A stretch of 64,000 bases of DNA. Origin: Serendipita indica DSM 11827 (lineage: Eukaryota > Basidiomycota > Agaricomycetes > Sebacinales > Serendipitaceae). Position numbers and translations under genes: made by a program. Positions 12,124 through 22,112 of the stretch are shown piece by piece. Each line of letters opens with the position of its first letter. Position 1 is the first letter of the stretch. The stretch is taken from the NCBI GenBank assembly GCA_910890315.1, contig CAJVGD010000005.1:434001-498000 (forward strand), in the 5' to 3' direction. The notes below the pieces were generated by a model. The model saw only the letters and a program-made list of their open reading frames with translations, searched no databases and was not told the origin of the DNA.

Positions 12124-13165
12124 TCACCGCTTGTAAGGTTGACACTCTTCACCGTCCCAGTTGAGGTATTGCCCAGACAACTCCTTGTTTGCGGCGAGAG
12201 CAAGAGATGAAATGACGTATCCCGTGTCCGATGGTTGCACTAGTTTGCCCTCGGAGTGCATGTCTCGAAAGGTTTGGACATCATCCGGCGTCATGCCGCT
12301 TGACCGGCGAACTTGACCTTGCATCTAATGGTCGCTGTCAGTTGAGAATGAGAGGTAGATGATACTTACATCCGTGTCTACCACCCCCGGTTGGACAGCG
12401 ACCACTACCAAGTTTTCTTCTTCCTTGGCAAGCGTCCTAGGACAGAGAATGAGATAGAAAAGAATAGAGTAGACAAAATTACCTTGCCAATGAATTCACA
12501 GCAGCCTTGCTCGCAGAGTACGGGCCGACCCCGTGCCAGCCTTTCAGAGAGACCCACTACTGACGAATACGATGCGCCCGCCTCGCCTTGAACTTTTCAA
12601 ATGAGGAAGTGATGTTTTATAGTGTGTATCAAGGAAAATACGTTGACGTCGAAGACATGTCGCCACGTATCTTGTGGGTGCTCTAAAGGGTGTGGGGATT
12701 GATATCCTGAGGACTATATGAGAACGTACCAATCGAGTCCACTGGGATAGAAGATACGGTGCCATGAGGGGTGAACACGGCGGCATTCAGGATGAGCGAG
12801 TCGAGGCTTCCAAATTGCTCTAGAGCTGACGCGACCGCTCGCTTGGATGTCTCTGGTTCTGTTCTTGTGAGGCATAAGATGAGGATATACAGAGAGATGG
12901 CTTTCCACCCACACATCGCCGTAGATCAAGACGAGGGAGTCTGTATGCTTTTCGAGAAGATGATCCAACGACGAGTTTGTTGATCTGACTATGCCAACTA
13001 CGCGTGCGTCGAGTTCTTCCAGCAGAATAGTGACGACTGCGAGTCCGATGCCCCTTTGGAATTTCGTCAGGGAACCGTTTGTCCGTGGACATGACGTTGA
13101 AGAGACCTTGAAGCTCCGGTGACAATCACAACTGGCTTTTCTGACCAATTTCCTTGTGTAGCCAT
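12124..13165 (-). CDS. Short-chain dehydrogenase/reductase, IRC24/YIR035C-like (benzil/sepiapterin reductase type)
   Basis: NAD(P)-dependent reductase of the yeast Irc24/YIR035C group, probably cytosolic. Exons: 13165-13107, 13053-12913, 12863-12730, 12682-12483, 12436-12370, 12324-12124. Motifs: cofactor-binding VTGASRGIG near residue 15, LILNAAVFTP (NAG-like), IVFVSSG, the catalytic YSASKAA (Tyr-x3-Lys), QPGVVDTD, and a C-terminus ending in LSGQYLNWDGEECQPYKR. Exon 4 carries two one-base frame slips relative to its paralogue at 16.9-17.9 kb: near 12614-12618 (A-run in the sense strand) and near 12544-12552. Both act as missing bases. Splicing elsewhere is clean and the active site is intact, so either recent decay or consensus error. 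It starts only 66 bp from the divergent PDB1 gene. Confidence 0.8.
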
Positions 13166-13231
13166 GAAAGGCCAGGGACCAAATAACTCCGTCAAAGCTC
13201 AACTCCCGACCATCCCACTGGTCTCTTCAAA

Positions 13232-14759
13232 ATGGCCTCTAGAACAGCATTTCTCAAAATAACCCGCCTGTCACGCTCACCATTGCCGGTTACGTCGATA
13301 CGACGCTTCTCCAGCATCCCCCAGCGACTGCCAACAATCAGCTCATCGACATTTGCTGCACGACGATGGGCTTCGTCTTCCAGCGAACAGCATTCTGTAA
13401 GTCACATTGTACTTGTTTTCAGCGTTGCGTGACGTCGACTGGCCCATTTGCTAACATTTGTCGCAAAAAATGGGGTTCGACATACTCGATGCAAATCGCT
13501 CGCCGCGTGTCCTGGCTCGATAGATGACCGTCAGAGAGGCGCTCAACACTGCAATGGACGAAGAAATGACCCGAGACGAGACCGTTTTCATTTTGGGAGA
13601 AGAGGTCGCGAAATATAACGGTGCCTACAAGGTCCGTCTTTGCCTTGACTTCTTTTTGTGTGTGTAGCTAAGTATTCCCTCAAGGTCACCAAGGGACTGC
13701 TCGACAAGTTTGGCGAGAAGCGAGTCGTCGACACCCCCATTACGGAGATGGGCTTTGCTGGCTTGGCCGTCGGCGCTGCTCTAGCTGGTCTACGACCAAT
13801 GTGCGTGTTTCTTCGTCACCTTCAGATGCTTGCTCACCATATATTGCATAGTTGCGAGTTCATGACCTTCAACTTTGCCATGCAAGCTATTGACCAGATC
13901 GTAAACTCGGCCGGAAAAACCTATTACATGTCCGGCGGCAACGTACCGTGTCCTGTAGTGTTCCGTGGTCCCAATGGTGCTGCTGCTGGTGTCGCCGCTC
14001 AGCATTCGCAAGACTATGCCGCTTGGTACGGTTCGATTCCAGGCCTCAAGGTCGTCAGCCCTTACAGCGCCGAGGACTGCAAAGGTCTTCTCAAGGTGCG
14101 TTTTCCAGGACATTGCAATTGGCAAGCTGCTGACGCGACATTAGGCTGCGATTCGGGACCCCAACCCAGTCGTCTTCCTTGAAAACGAAATGCTTTATGG
14201 TGTCTCGTTCCCAATGTCTGCCGAAGCCATGAAGGACGACTTCCTCTTGCCCATCGGAAAGGCCAAGGTCGAAAAGGAGGGTACTGATGTGACCATTGTT
14301 GCCCACTCGATCATGGTCGGACGCTCGTTAGAAGCAGCGGAGAAGCTGGAAAAGGAAGGAATCAAGGCTGAAGTCATCAACCTCAGGAGCATTCGACCGC
14401 TGGATATTGATGCTATCATCAAGAGTGTCAAAAAGACGAACCGGTACGTGATGCATCTGAGTTAGGAATTGTGTCTGACATCCAGCTAGACTGCTCACTG
14501 TGGAGGGTGGCTTCCCGCAATTTGGCGTAGGAAGTGAAATCTGCGCCCAGGTCGTTGAAAGCGAGGCCTTTGACTATTTGGATGCGCCAGTCGAACGCGT
14601 TACTGGTGCTGATGTACCCACTCCTGTACGTTTGTTCTTGTCTTGATGACAACGTCCTGACAGCTTTTGCAGTACGCTGCGAATCTCGAGGCATACGCCT
14701 TCCCAGACTCGGACGTGATCGTCAAGGTGGCGAAGAGGTCGCTATACAGGACCAACTGA
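13232..14759 (+). CDS. PDB1: Pyruvate dehydrogenase E1 component subunit beta, mitochondrial
   Basis: Beta subunit of the thiamine-diphosphate-dependent E1 of the mitochondrial pyruvate dehydrogenase complex, which feeds acetyl-CoA to the TCA cycle. Exons: 13232-13396, 13524-13631, 13685-13800, 13852-14095, 14145-14443, 14490-14625, 14673-14759. The first exon encodes a basic, Ser-rich presequence ([21 protein letters not shown]). The mature part begins with [15 protein letters not shown] and shows [98 protein letters not shown] and [14 protein letters not shown]. The protein ends AKRSLYRTN. Length matches the family, with no frame slip. The neighbouring downstream gene is IDH1, so two mitochondrial carbon-oxidation genes lie in tandem. 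Confidence 0.96.
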
Positions 14760-14983
14760 ATGCCGTTTGCTAGTTTTTCCTTTCCGCCCCCCGACCTCTC
14801 GTTGCACCCTTTGAGAAACGGGTTAGCAATTTGCAGGCGTCCTCTACTTCTAGTCCTATTCGTCTTGCTATAGACTCTATTTACCGGCCGTCCGTTATCT
14901 CTGTAAACTTGGTCCGTAAACGCCAGCCGGCGGCTATACATTTCGACTTTCGACCTAGCCGTCACCAAACCTTCTCCCGGAAA

Positions 14984-16596
14984 ATGCTCAGAAATACGTT
15001 GGCTGCAGCTGCGAGGCGACCATTGGTCCTTCAGGTGAGAGATCTACTCCTTGGTGCAGCGGAGGGCGTCGCTGCTATGAGCGGTGACTGACAACTGGGC
15101 CTTGATAAACGAATAGCGCTCCGCCACGACTCTTGCAGCTGGGTTCCCCAAAGTCTCAAAGAGGGTAAGTCTCCTCTGCGCGCTTTCTGTGGGCAAGCGT
15201 AGCTGATTTGCACCGTCTGTCCAGCTACCAACAAAGTACGGCGGCGTGTACACCGTAAGAGCGACGGCCATTCTATGCATATTTTTCGCTAACTTGCAAC
15301 TTTTCTCTTTCGATCCACGCACTCTTTTTCACTCGACGGCTTGATCCCTGTGAACGATCCAGGTGACGCTCATTCCCGGAGACGGTATTGGTAAGGAGGT
15401 CACGGATTCGGTAAAGGAAATCTTTGAGCATGTCAATGCACCCATTGAGTGGGAGCAATACGATGTGTCCGGCATGTCGAACGAAGGCGAGGCACTCTTC
15501 AACCAGGCAATGGAGAGCTTGAAGCGCAACCGTGTGGGTCTGAAAGGTATGTTGTGTTATTTGCTTCTTCATATCAGCTGAACAAGTGCTGCAAGGGATC
15601 CTGTTCACACCCATCGAGGGACATTTGTCGTGGAACGTTGCAATGCGCCAGCAACTCGACATTTATGCATCAGTCGTTCTTTGCAAGTCGCTCCCTGGTG
15701 TTCCGACCCGTCACCAAAACGTCGACTTTGCCATCATTCGTGAAAATACCGAGGGCGAGTACTCTGGGCTCGAGCACCAAAGCTTCCCAGGTGTCGTCGA
15801 GAGCTTGAAAGTGTCTACCCGTCACAAGTCGGAGCGCATTATCCGTTTCGCATTCGACTTTGCGCTTAAGAATAACCGCAAGGTAAGCCGCAGGGCCGAG
15901 TTTTTTTTCCTTCGCTTCCGTCGCTCAATGGTCCATTGTAGAAAATCACATGCGTTCACAAAGCGAACATTATGAAACTCGGTGACGGTCTCTTCCTCAA
16001 TACTTTCCGCCGTGTTGCCGAAGAGTACAAGTCTTCTGGGATTGTCGCCAATGACATGATTGTCGACAATACGTCTATGCAGCTCGTCGCCAAGCCGGGT
16101 CAGTTTGATGTCATGGTCATGCCTAACCTTTATGGTGCTATCGTTTCCAACATTGGTGCCGCCTTGGTTGGTGGACCCGGCGTCGTTCCAGGTTGCAACG
16201 TTGGCCGAGTGAGTCTCGCTCAGGATCGTATTGTCACTTCTGATTCAATCCTCAGGAATATGCCCTCTTTGAGCCTGGATGCAGACATGTCGCTGAAGAT
16301 ATCAAGGGAACCAACAAGGCCAACCCAGCCGCCATGATCTTGAGCGCGACCATGATGTTGCGACACCTTGGGTATGTCTCTTAACTATATTTTACACCTT
16401 ACTTATCGTCTTCAGTCTCGACTCGACTGCAAACTCGATCGCATCCGCTACGTTTGATGTTCTCAATGCCAAGAAAGTTCGAACGGCCGACATGGGTGGT
16501 GAGTAGCTGTATATTCAACATATAACTCTAGCTGATCCGTATTTAGGCTCGGCGACTACCTCGGATTTCACCGCTGCCGTTATCCAACATCTATGA
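14984..16596 (+). CDS. IDH1: Isocitrate dehydrogenase [NAD] subunit 1, mitochondrial
   Basis: Subunit of the mitochondrial NAD-dependent isocitrate dehydrogenase; the sequence is closer to yeast Idh1 (regulatory) than Idh2 as far as memory allows. Exons: 14984-15034, 15117-15164, 15225-15254, 15363-15546, 15596-15882, 15942-16208, 16256-16371, 16416-16498, 16547-16596. It opens with a presequence ([17 protein letters not shown]), then [117 protein letters not shown] and [11 protein letters not shown]. The frame is clean throughout. A 30 nt exon (15225-15254) encodes [10 protein letters not shown]. It lies 224 bp behind PDB1 on the same strand. Confidence 0.95.
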
Positions 16597-16889
16597 ACGG
16601 ATTGTTTCGGCTCTACTATTGGCCATACTATGCATTGAGTGACAGGATAGACCGGCTTATGATATGTGATCTCTTGTGAAACATGCGTATGCTTCTCCTA
16701 GTTGGATGGTGAACCGGTCAATCACATTGGACTGACATTCAATACCGTATTCCTCATGTATCAGCTGTTCGTGTATCACGGCACCGTACAAGGAGAGCTT
16801 CGACTTAGGGAGCGATCATCGCAAGTTGCACGCCACCTCTGCTCTCGGCTGGAATGAGCCATAATCCAATAAATCCTTTATTCGAAAAA

Positions 16890-17943
16890 ATGGAATCCTT
16901 TGATGGAAAAAAGCCTGTAGTTCTGGTGACTGGGGCGTCCAGGTGTGCTACTTTCCGCAAGCAGACAAGGCCATCTCGTCTCATCAAAGAAGAGGGATCG
17001 GCCTCGCAGTGGTCAAGATACTTCTCAATGAACTGAATTCTCGTGTTATCGCGTTATCACGCACCTCAAACGACGCATTGCTTGCGCTTGCTGCGGATCA
17101 TCCATCGTCGTTGGCAGTCGTCTTGGGCGACATGTTGGTGCCATCTTTCTCGTTTTATTCGACTACTCACAGCCTGCAGAACAGATCCCAATCACGTCGA
17201 AAGAGGCTGTCAAGACTGCCTCGGAGCAGTTTGGGCAGCTCGACGGCATCATTTTGAACGCGGGTGTGCTTTCTCCTGCCGGTCCGGTCGCATCTGCAAC
17301 TGTAGAATCCCCACCTGGTTCTGAAAGGTCGGTTTTTTCTGTGAAAGTCTGTGCTCCTGTCACTGAGGCTCAGACTAGTGATTCGTGGAAGAGCCTTTTT
17401 GACGTCAATTTCTTCTCGCTCATCTATACTATACAAGAAAGTCTTCCCAAGCTTCGAAGCTCCTCTGCTGGCGGAAAGATTATCATGGTTAGTAGCGGAG
17501 CGGCTCAGAAGTCATATTATGGGTGGGGTGCATACTCAGCGAGTAAGGCTGCGATGAACTCGTTGGCGAGGTGCAATTTTCATCTTTATAAGTCTGTGGC
17601 TGATAGCTGTAGGACACTGGCGACGGAAGAAAAGGATATTACAACGGTCGCATTGAGGCCTGGCGCTGTAGACACCGACGTATGGCAATCCACAATTAAA
17701 TCCGTTTCATTCTCAACCATTTCTCAGATGCAAGCGACTGTGCGTTCCTCTGGGGACAAGATGCATCCAACAGACCTCAAGTCCTTCACGGATATGCATG
17801 GCAATGGCAAGCTTGTGAATCCAGATGACGTAGGCTATGTAATTGCCTCACTTTCTCTTTCTGCTCCCAAGGCTCTGTCGGGTCAATTCGTCAGCTGGGA
17901 CTCGGAAGACTGTCGAGAGCATCGACGGCGGGTTTCAGGGTGA
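16890..17943 (+). CDS. Short-chain dehydrogenase/reductase, IRC24/YIR035C-like, paralogue
   Basis: Second member of the same reductase family as 12124-13165, in opposite orientation beyond PDB1-IDH1. Start is ATG at 16890 (MESFDGKKPVVLVTGASR); an upstream in-frame ATG at 16854 would add 12 residues. Exons about 16890-16942, 16993-17137, 17185-17570, 17613-17679, 17728-17943. Motifs: TGASRGIGLAVVKILL, GIILNAGVLSP, LFDVNFFSLI, IIMVSSGA, catalytic YSASKAAMNSLAR, LRPGAVDTD and LSGQFVSWDSEDC. A stretch at about 17329-17373 adds residues absent from the paralogue and may be an in-frame intron. Unlike its partner, no frame slip is needed. Role: NAD(P)H-dependent carbonyl reduction; substrate unknown. 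Confidence 0.85.
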
Positions 17944-18076
17944 GTCGTGACTCGGCATGTTCCCACCGCTGATAATCACCGCCTCTAGGTAGACAGGAAA
18001 TGAATAGAGACAGCTGATCTACCGAAGAGCGCGACTCTGAGAAGAACCTTCCGAGACGGCTGAGTGGCATCGGAGC

Positions 18077-18370
18077 ATGGCAGTAGACACCTACAAATAT
18101 ATGCCCTTGGATTATACAAATTTCAAGCTCGATGACCGGATTTGCCGGAGAGAAGCATCGAGGGATTCCGATGACAAATTTCGACGTCTCGAGCCAGAAG
18201 ACAAATTATCACCTGCAGATCTGCAGGGTCAGCCACCATCAGTGACCTTGACAATTCTTCTTAGAACCGCTGAGAGTCGTTTGTCTGCTGATGAAACTGA
18301 CGACTTGGACAGGTCGAGCGATGCTTTCGTCGACACCTGGGGTCATCTGAGAAGCCCAAAATTGATTTAG
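18077..18370 (+). CDS. Small unsupported open frame, 97 codons
   Basis: Single open frame (MAVDTYKYMPLDYTNFKLDD...) between the reductase and the PriA-like gene. It is hydrophilic, charged, with no signal peptide, transmembrane segment or known motif. It lies within the promoter region of the next gene and may be chance. Confidence 0.15.
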   Translation: MAVDTYKYMPLDYTNFKLDDRICRREASRDSDDKFRRLEPEDKLSPADLQGQPPSVTLTILLRTAESRLSADETDDLDRSSDAFVDTWGHLRSPKLI

Positions 18371-18411
18371 CGGATCCTCAATTTGGCCGTGTTTGGCTGC
18401 TCACTGAGAGC

Positions 18412-18417
18412 ATAAAA
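18412..18417 (+). promoter_or_regulatory. TATA-like box of the PriA-like repeat-peptide gene
   Basis: The string ataaaa (in gcataaaaggt) lies about 60 nt upstream of the ATG at 18473 and is followed by a pyrimidine-rich stretch (tttcccacttttcctctctc), a usual layout for strongly expressed fungal genes. Pattern only. Confidence 0.4.
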
Positions 18418-18472
18418 GGTGGCCCAGTTTTGACGGCAAATCCCCATCTTTCCCACTTTTCCTCTCTCGACG

Positions 18473-20370
18473 ATGAAATCCCACCTCCCTCTCTTCCTCG
18501 CGCTTGCATATAGCTTGGTCGTTCGTGCGTCGCAGCACGTTCTTGCTCCCGACGTGTGCACCTTTGTTTCGGTATGTATTGACGCGTATACTCTGACTCG
18601 ATTCTAATTTGCTTTAGACAAATCTCTATGATTTACTTGAGATCCCGACCGGTACCATCAACGGTGTACCAGGGGATCTGGACGTCTGTCTTTGCCAAAG
18701 TTCCGTAGACGGGTCGCGAGGTAAATACATTCATTCAAGGCAACTATTATGCTTATATGCTCTTCCAGGTTTTGTTGCGACGAATCAAATTGCCCAGCTC
18801 GCCAGTAATGACTTTGAGCTCGGCGTTGGCGAGGACAAGGTCATCCAGGCCCTGATGTACTACGTATGTCTTGCTTCAAGCTGCCTCTTATTTCTACTAA
18901 CTACGTCTTAGATTGCTTCGAAGGGCGCGACATGCATATATCCCGACAATGCTCTGCCTATTTGCTCAGAGGACGCACTTTGTGACTTCACTGTACGTCA
19001 TTTTCTCGCTATATCTGGAGAAATCGCTCATTATTCATAGTGTACACATGGCTTCACCCGTGTCGGCGACGATGCGCTTGTCCTGCTCCATTCAACATCT
19101 GCGCGGGTCATTGCCAGGAGAGCGCCTGTACTAACTCTGCTGAGCGTGCAATGCTCGAAGAGGCTGCCCGTAGACGCGCAACACCCACCATTCCTCGTCG
19201 AAAACGTACCAAGTCCAAGAAAGCGAAACGTGCGCCGGAGCCGCAGGCTAGCAAACGCTCTCCCCAGAGTAAGCGTGCGCCCGAGCCACAAGCCAGCAAA
19301 AGGTCTCCGCAAAGCAAGCGTGCCCCGGAACCGCAGGTCAGCAAACGAGCACCGTCTCCTCAAAGTAAACGCGCCCCTTCACCTCAGAGCAAGCGTGCCC
19401 CGTCGCCGCAAAGCAAGCGTGCCCCCTCACCTCAGAGCAAGCGTGCACCCGTTCCTCAGGCTAGCAAGCGGGCTCCATCCCCTCAGAGCAAGCGTGCCCC
19501 TTCACCTCAAAGCAAACGCGCCCCATCTCCCCAGAGCAAACGCGCACCTGTCCCCCAGCGGAGCAAGCGTGAACCGGCTCCTCGGCCCAACGAACGTGTT
19601 GCTGAGCCTGCGAAGCGTACTGCCTCTCCTCAAGTCTCAAAGCGGGCTCCCGTTCCTCAAGTAAGCAAGCGTGCACCGGTTCCCCAGGCTAGCAAGCGAA
19701 CACCATCTCCTCAGAGCAAACGTGCTCCTTCCCCTCAAAGCAAGCGTGCGCCGGTCCCTCAGGCCAGCAAACGAGCACCGTCTCCTCAGAGCAAGCGTGC
19801 TCCCTCGCCTCAAAGCAAGCGTGTGCCGTCGCCTCAGAGTAAGCGTGCACCGGTCCCTCAGGTCAGCAAACGATTTGCAGAAGTGGCTGGACGCGACGAG
19901 GACGAGACGACATATGAATACGAGGAGCCCGAGCATACTGAAGATGACTTCACAGAGGAAGGAGATGATGACGAAGAAGAGGAATCGGAGGATGAAGACA
20001 AGACGGACTTTGCCTCGCTCCGCGAGCGTGATTACGTCCTATCGCTCCAGGAGGACCGCTGCCGCGTCGGACAGATGCTCTGTGGTGGGTGGAAGAAGGG
20101 TGTCGATGAGTGGGAGTGCGTTGATACACGCTCGACATTGGATTCATGTGAGTTTACGACCTGATATCTCTATTCGTTACTGATGATGCCTCAGGCGGTG
20201 GCTGCATCTATCCCTACTTCTTCGACGAGAAGCCTCCGACGGGTGCGGACTGCAGTTCGCTCCCTGGAGCCGTGGACGTCGAGTGCCGCAACTCGCGGTG
20301 CATCGTCCACAGCTGCCAGCCAGGATACGTCCTCTCGCCAGCCTACGACGAGTGCATTCCGACAAACTAG
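18473..20370 (+). CDS. Secreted PriA-like Cys-rich protein with a Kex2-type repeat-peptide insert
   Basis: Exons: 18473-18571, 18618-18720, 18769-18863, 18912-18992, 19041-20147, 20195-20370. A signal peptide (MKSHLPLFLALAYSLVVRAS) is followed by a Cys-bearing N-terminal region (CTFVS, DVCLCQSSVDGSRGF, ATCIYPD, ICSEDALCDFT) and CTHGFTRVGD..CACPAPFNICAGHCQESAC. Next comes a basic stretch and 25 short peptides of the type APSPQS, APVPQAS or SPQS, each bounded by Lys-Arg (19232-19873). A strongly acidic segment follows (19890-20010), then a PriA-type Cys domain (CRVGQMLCGG, WECVDTRSTLDSCGGCIYPYF, ADCSSLPGAVDVEC, CIVHSCQPGYVLSP). Near 19071-19074 the frame slips: one extra base between GAC GAT and GCG would restore the register seen in the paralogue at 21163. 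Known: PriA proteins are secreted, fruiting- or growth-associated basidiomycete proteins. Inference: a prepropeptide cut by Kex2 in the Golgi, releasing many Pro-rich hexa/heptapeptides. Confidence 0.78.
19232..19873 (+). repeat. Tandem Lys-Arg-bounded peptide repeat array (25 units)
   Basis: In-frame array of 18-27 nt units encoding x-P-x-P-Q-(x)-S-K-R. Units counted: APSPQS ten times, APVPQAS three, APEPQAS two, SPQS two, APVPQVS two, and single APEPQVS, APVPQRS, TASPQVS, TPSPQS and VPSPQS. One longer degenerate unit lies in the middle (EPAPRPNERVAEPA). All but the start are preceded by SKR (once AKR). Codons for the same residue vary from unit to unit, so the peptide is more constant than the DNA. 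Confidence 0.9.
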
Positions 20371-20639
20371 ACCCATACTCGAATTCGACTGATCCATGAT
20401 CGTTGCCTCTCGTGCTGTCTGTATTTGTACGTCGCAGCTTGTATTTTCGTAGACATTGGACCATAGAAGATGAATACTAGAGCTAGTTTGAAATCAAATC
20501 TAGTTTTTGTGTGGTCTACTTGGAGCGCTGGCAAACAAGCTTTGTCTCTTGCTTCCATCGTCTTCGTTCTCCGCGACAAAGGTCGCCGCCACTCCTTCCC
20601 TTCGCGTATCATTCTCCTCTGCAGAGCGTGCTATTTGCG

Positions 20640-21667
20640 ATGCAGCTCTTGAAGACCCTCTTGTTTCTTTGTTTCAGTGCCGCCACCGTCTGCAATGCAG
20701 CTTCGACAAAGCTGGCACCGCGTGGGCTGATTCCTCCGGTAGATGTATGCGCGAATATAGACGTGAGCAGCCTCTTCTCTCGCTGTCTAGTCTGGCTCAT
20801 CGTCGCCGTACTCAGTTTAACCTCTTGACCGCGCTCAATCTCCCCGACCTCACAGGATTAGGCCGTCTTCGCGCGTGTATTTGTGCCTCTACCGTTCGTC
20901 GTAAGGCCCTAGATTCTCACTTTGGCGCGCTCGCTCACTCGTCTAGCTTTTGTCCAGGCAAACGTCAAGACCCGGCTCGCCGTGACCCTCGTGGGCGAGC
21001 AAGCGGTCGTCAACGCCATCTTGAATATCGTCACAAAGGATGGTAAAACGTGTACCTATCCAGAGCACTCGATGCCCATGTGTCTCGTGGGTACTCCTTG
21101 CAGCTTTGGCGTAAGTCCACCTCCCCTACCCAAGTCGGATGACCCACATATCGCAATTCTAGTGCATCGATGGGTATACCAGGGTCGGGAAAAACTGCGT
21201 GTGCCAGTCGCCAAAGATTGTGTGCAATGGCATTTGTCAAAGCCAGGCATGCTCGTCCGGTGTCCCACAGAATCCATCCAAACGTGGTATCGACCCATTA
21301 CACGCTCGAACGCGCATGAGGATTCTGACAGAGGAGCGCTGCCCTATGGGTCATCGTCTTTGCGGAGTGGGCGGGAACAAAGGAGCGGACAACTGGGAAT
21401 GTATCGATACACGACGCACTCTGGATTCCTGTAAGTTTGCTCCTATGTGTGATTAAGAGTGCTTATTGTCCTGTGACAGGCGGAGGATGCACGTATCCCT
21501 ACGCCCTTGAAGAGCATCCGATCTCTGGTATGGACTGTACGGCCATTCCAGGTGTCTCTGGTGTGCAGTGTATCTCTGGAAGCTGCGTGGTAAGCCGCTG
21601 CAAGCGTGGCTGGACCGTGTCGCCATCGCAGACCGAGTGCATGCGCAACGCCACGCATCTTTTGTGA
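20640..21667 (+). CDS. Secreted PriA-like Cys-rich protein (no repeat insert)
   Basis: Tandem paralogue of the preceding gene, starting 269 bp after its stop. Exons: 20640-20762, 20816-20900, 20947-21110, 21163-21430, 21480-21667. Signal peptide MQLLKTLLFLCFSAATVCNA, then DVCANID, RACICASTVR, TCTYPEHSMPMC, PCSFG, CIDGYTRVGKNCVCQSPKIV, CNGICQSQAC. The PriA-type C-terminal domain follows (CPMGHRLCGVG, NWECIDTRRTLDSCGGCTYP, MDCTAIPGVSGVQC, CVVSRCKRGW). Intron positions match the upstream paralogue except that the intron before IASKGATC is absent. Where the upstream gene carries 25 Lys-Arg peptides this one has a single SKR (QNPSKRGIDP) and about 20 linker residues. The frame is clean. Probably secreted and disulfide-bonded; molecular function un-known beyond the family name. 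Confidence 0.85.
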
Positions 21668-22112
21668 GACCACTGTCAACGTCGAGCTACCACGTTTGCT
21701 CCGTTGACAATAGATTCTTATTTTACATCTTCTGAACGGTCGACTATTGACCGAGTATTACCAATACCTTTCCACTCGTTTTCGCATCTCGTCCTTCATC
21801 GTCTTTCTTGTAGATTTGTGTAGAACTTGGACCGTTTTTGGCCACTGAATAGACGCGTGTCCTTGCAGCCCGTTTGCCAGTGAAAGTCTGCTCGCTTGTT
21901 GTCGGCCATCGAGTCATTTAAATATTATAACCGACAGCATGCGTGAACTCAAGATCATAGGACCCACATCCATTCAACTGCACTTTTGCCTGATTCTATA
22001 TTGTACAAGAGCTATTAGTACGCGGCGTCGACTGGAGGAGAGAGGGATGAATGATAGCCGAGCGGTCGTTGAAAGAGACGGAAGTTGATGGATATGAAAC
22101 AGAGCTGCCTGG
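21668..22112. other. 3' flank of PriA-like gene and left outer edge of inverted duplication
   Basis: About 445 bp with no gene of its own except the novel tail of the minus-strand chimeric frame (22112-21996). It holds the 3' end of the PriA-like transcript. The outer breakpoint of the left duplication arm is near 22113, where similarity to 36798 stops. Confidence 0.55.

Noticed and set aside
19031-19936. Minus-strand open frames over the Lys-Arg peptide array
   Set aside because: Low-complexity shadows of the plus-strand repeat; the plus frame has the signal peptide, introns and paralogue support.
18473-20370. Dikaritin/ustiloxin-type RiPP cluster
   Set aside because: Peptide cores lack the Tyr/aromatic residue used in those products, and no UstYa (DUF3328) oxidase, tyrosinase or other tailoring gene is nearby. 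The Kex2-peptide reading stands without the RiPP label.
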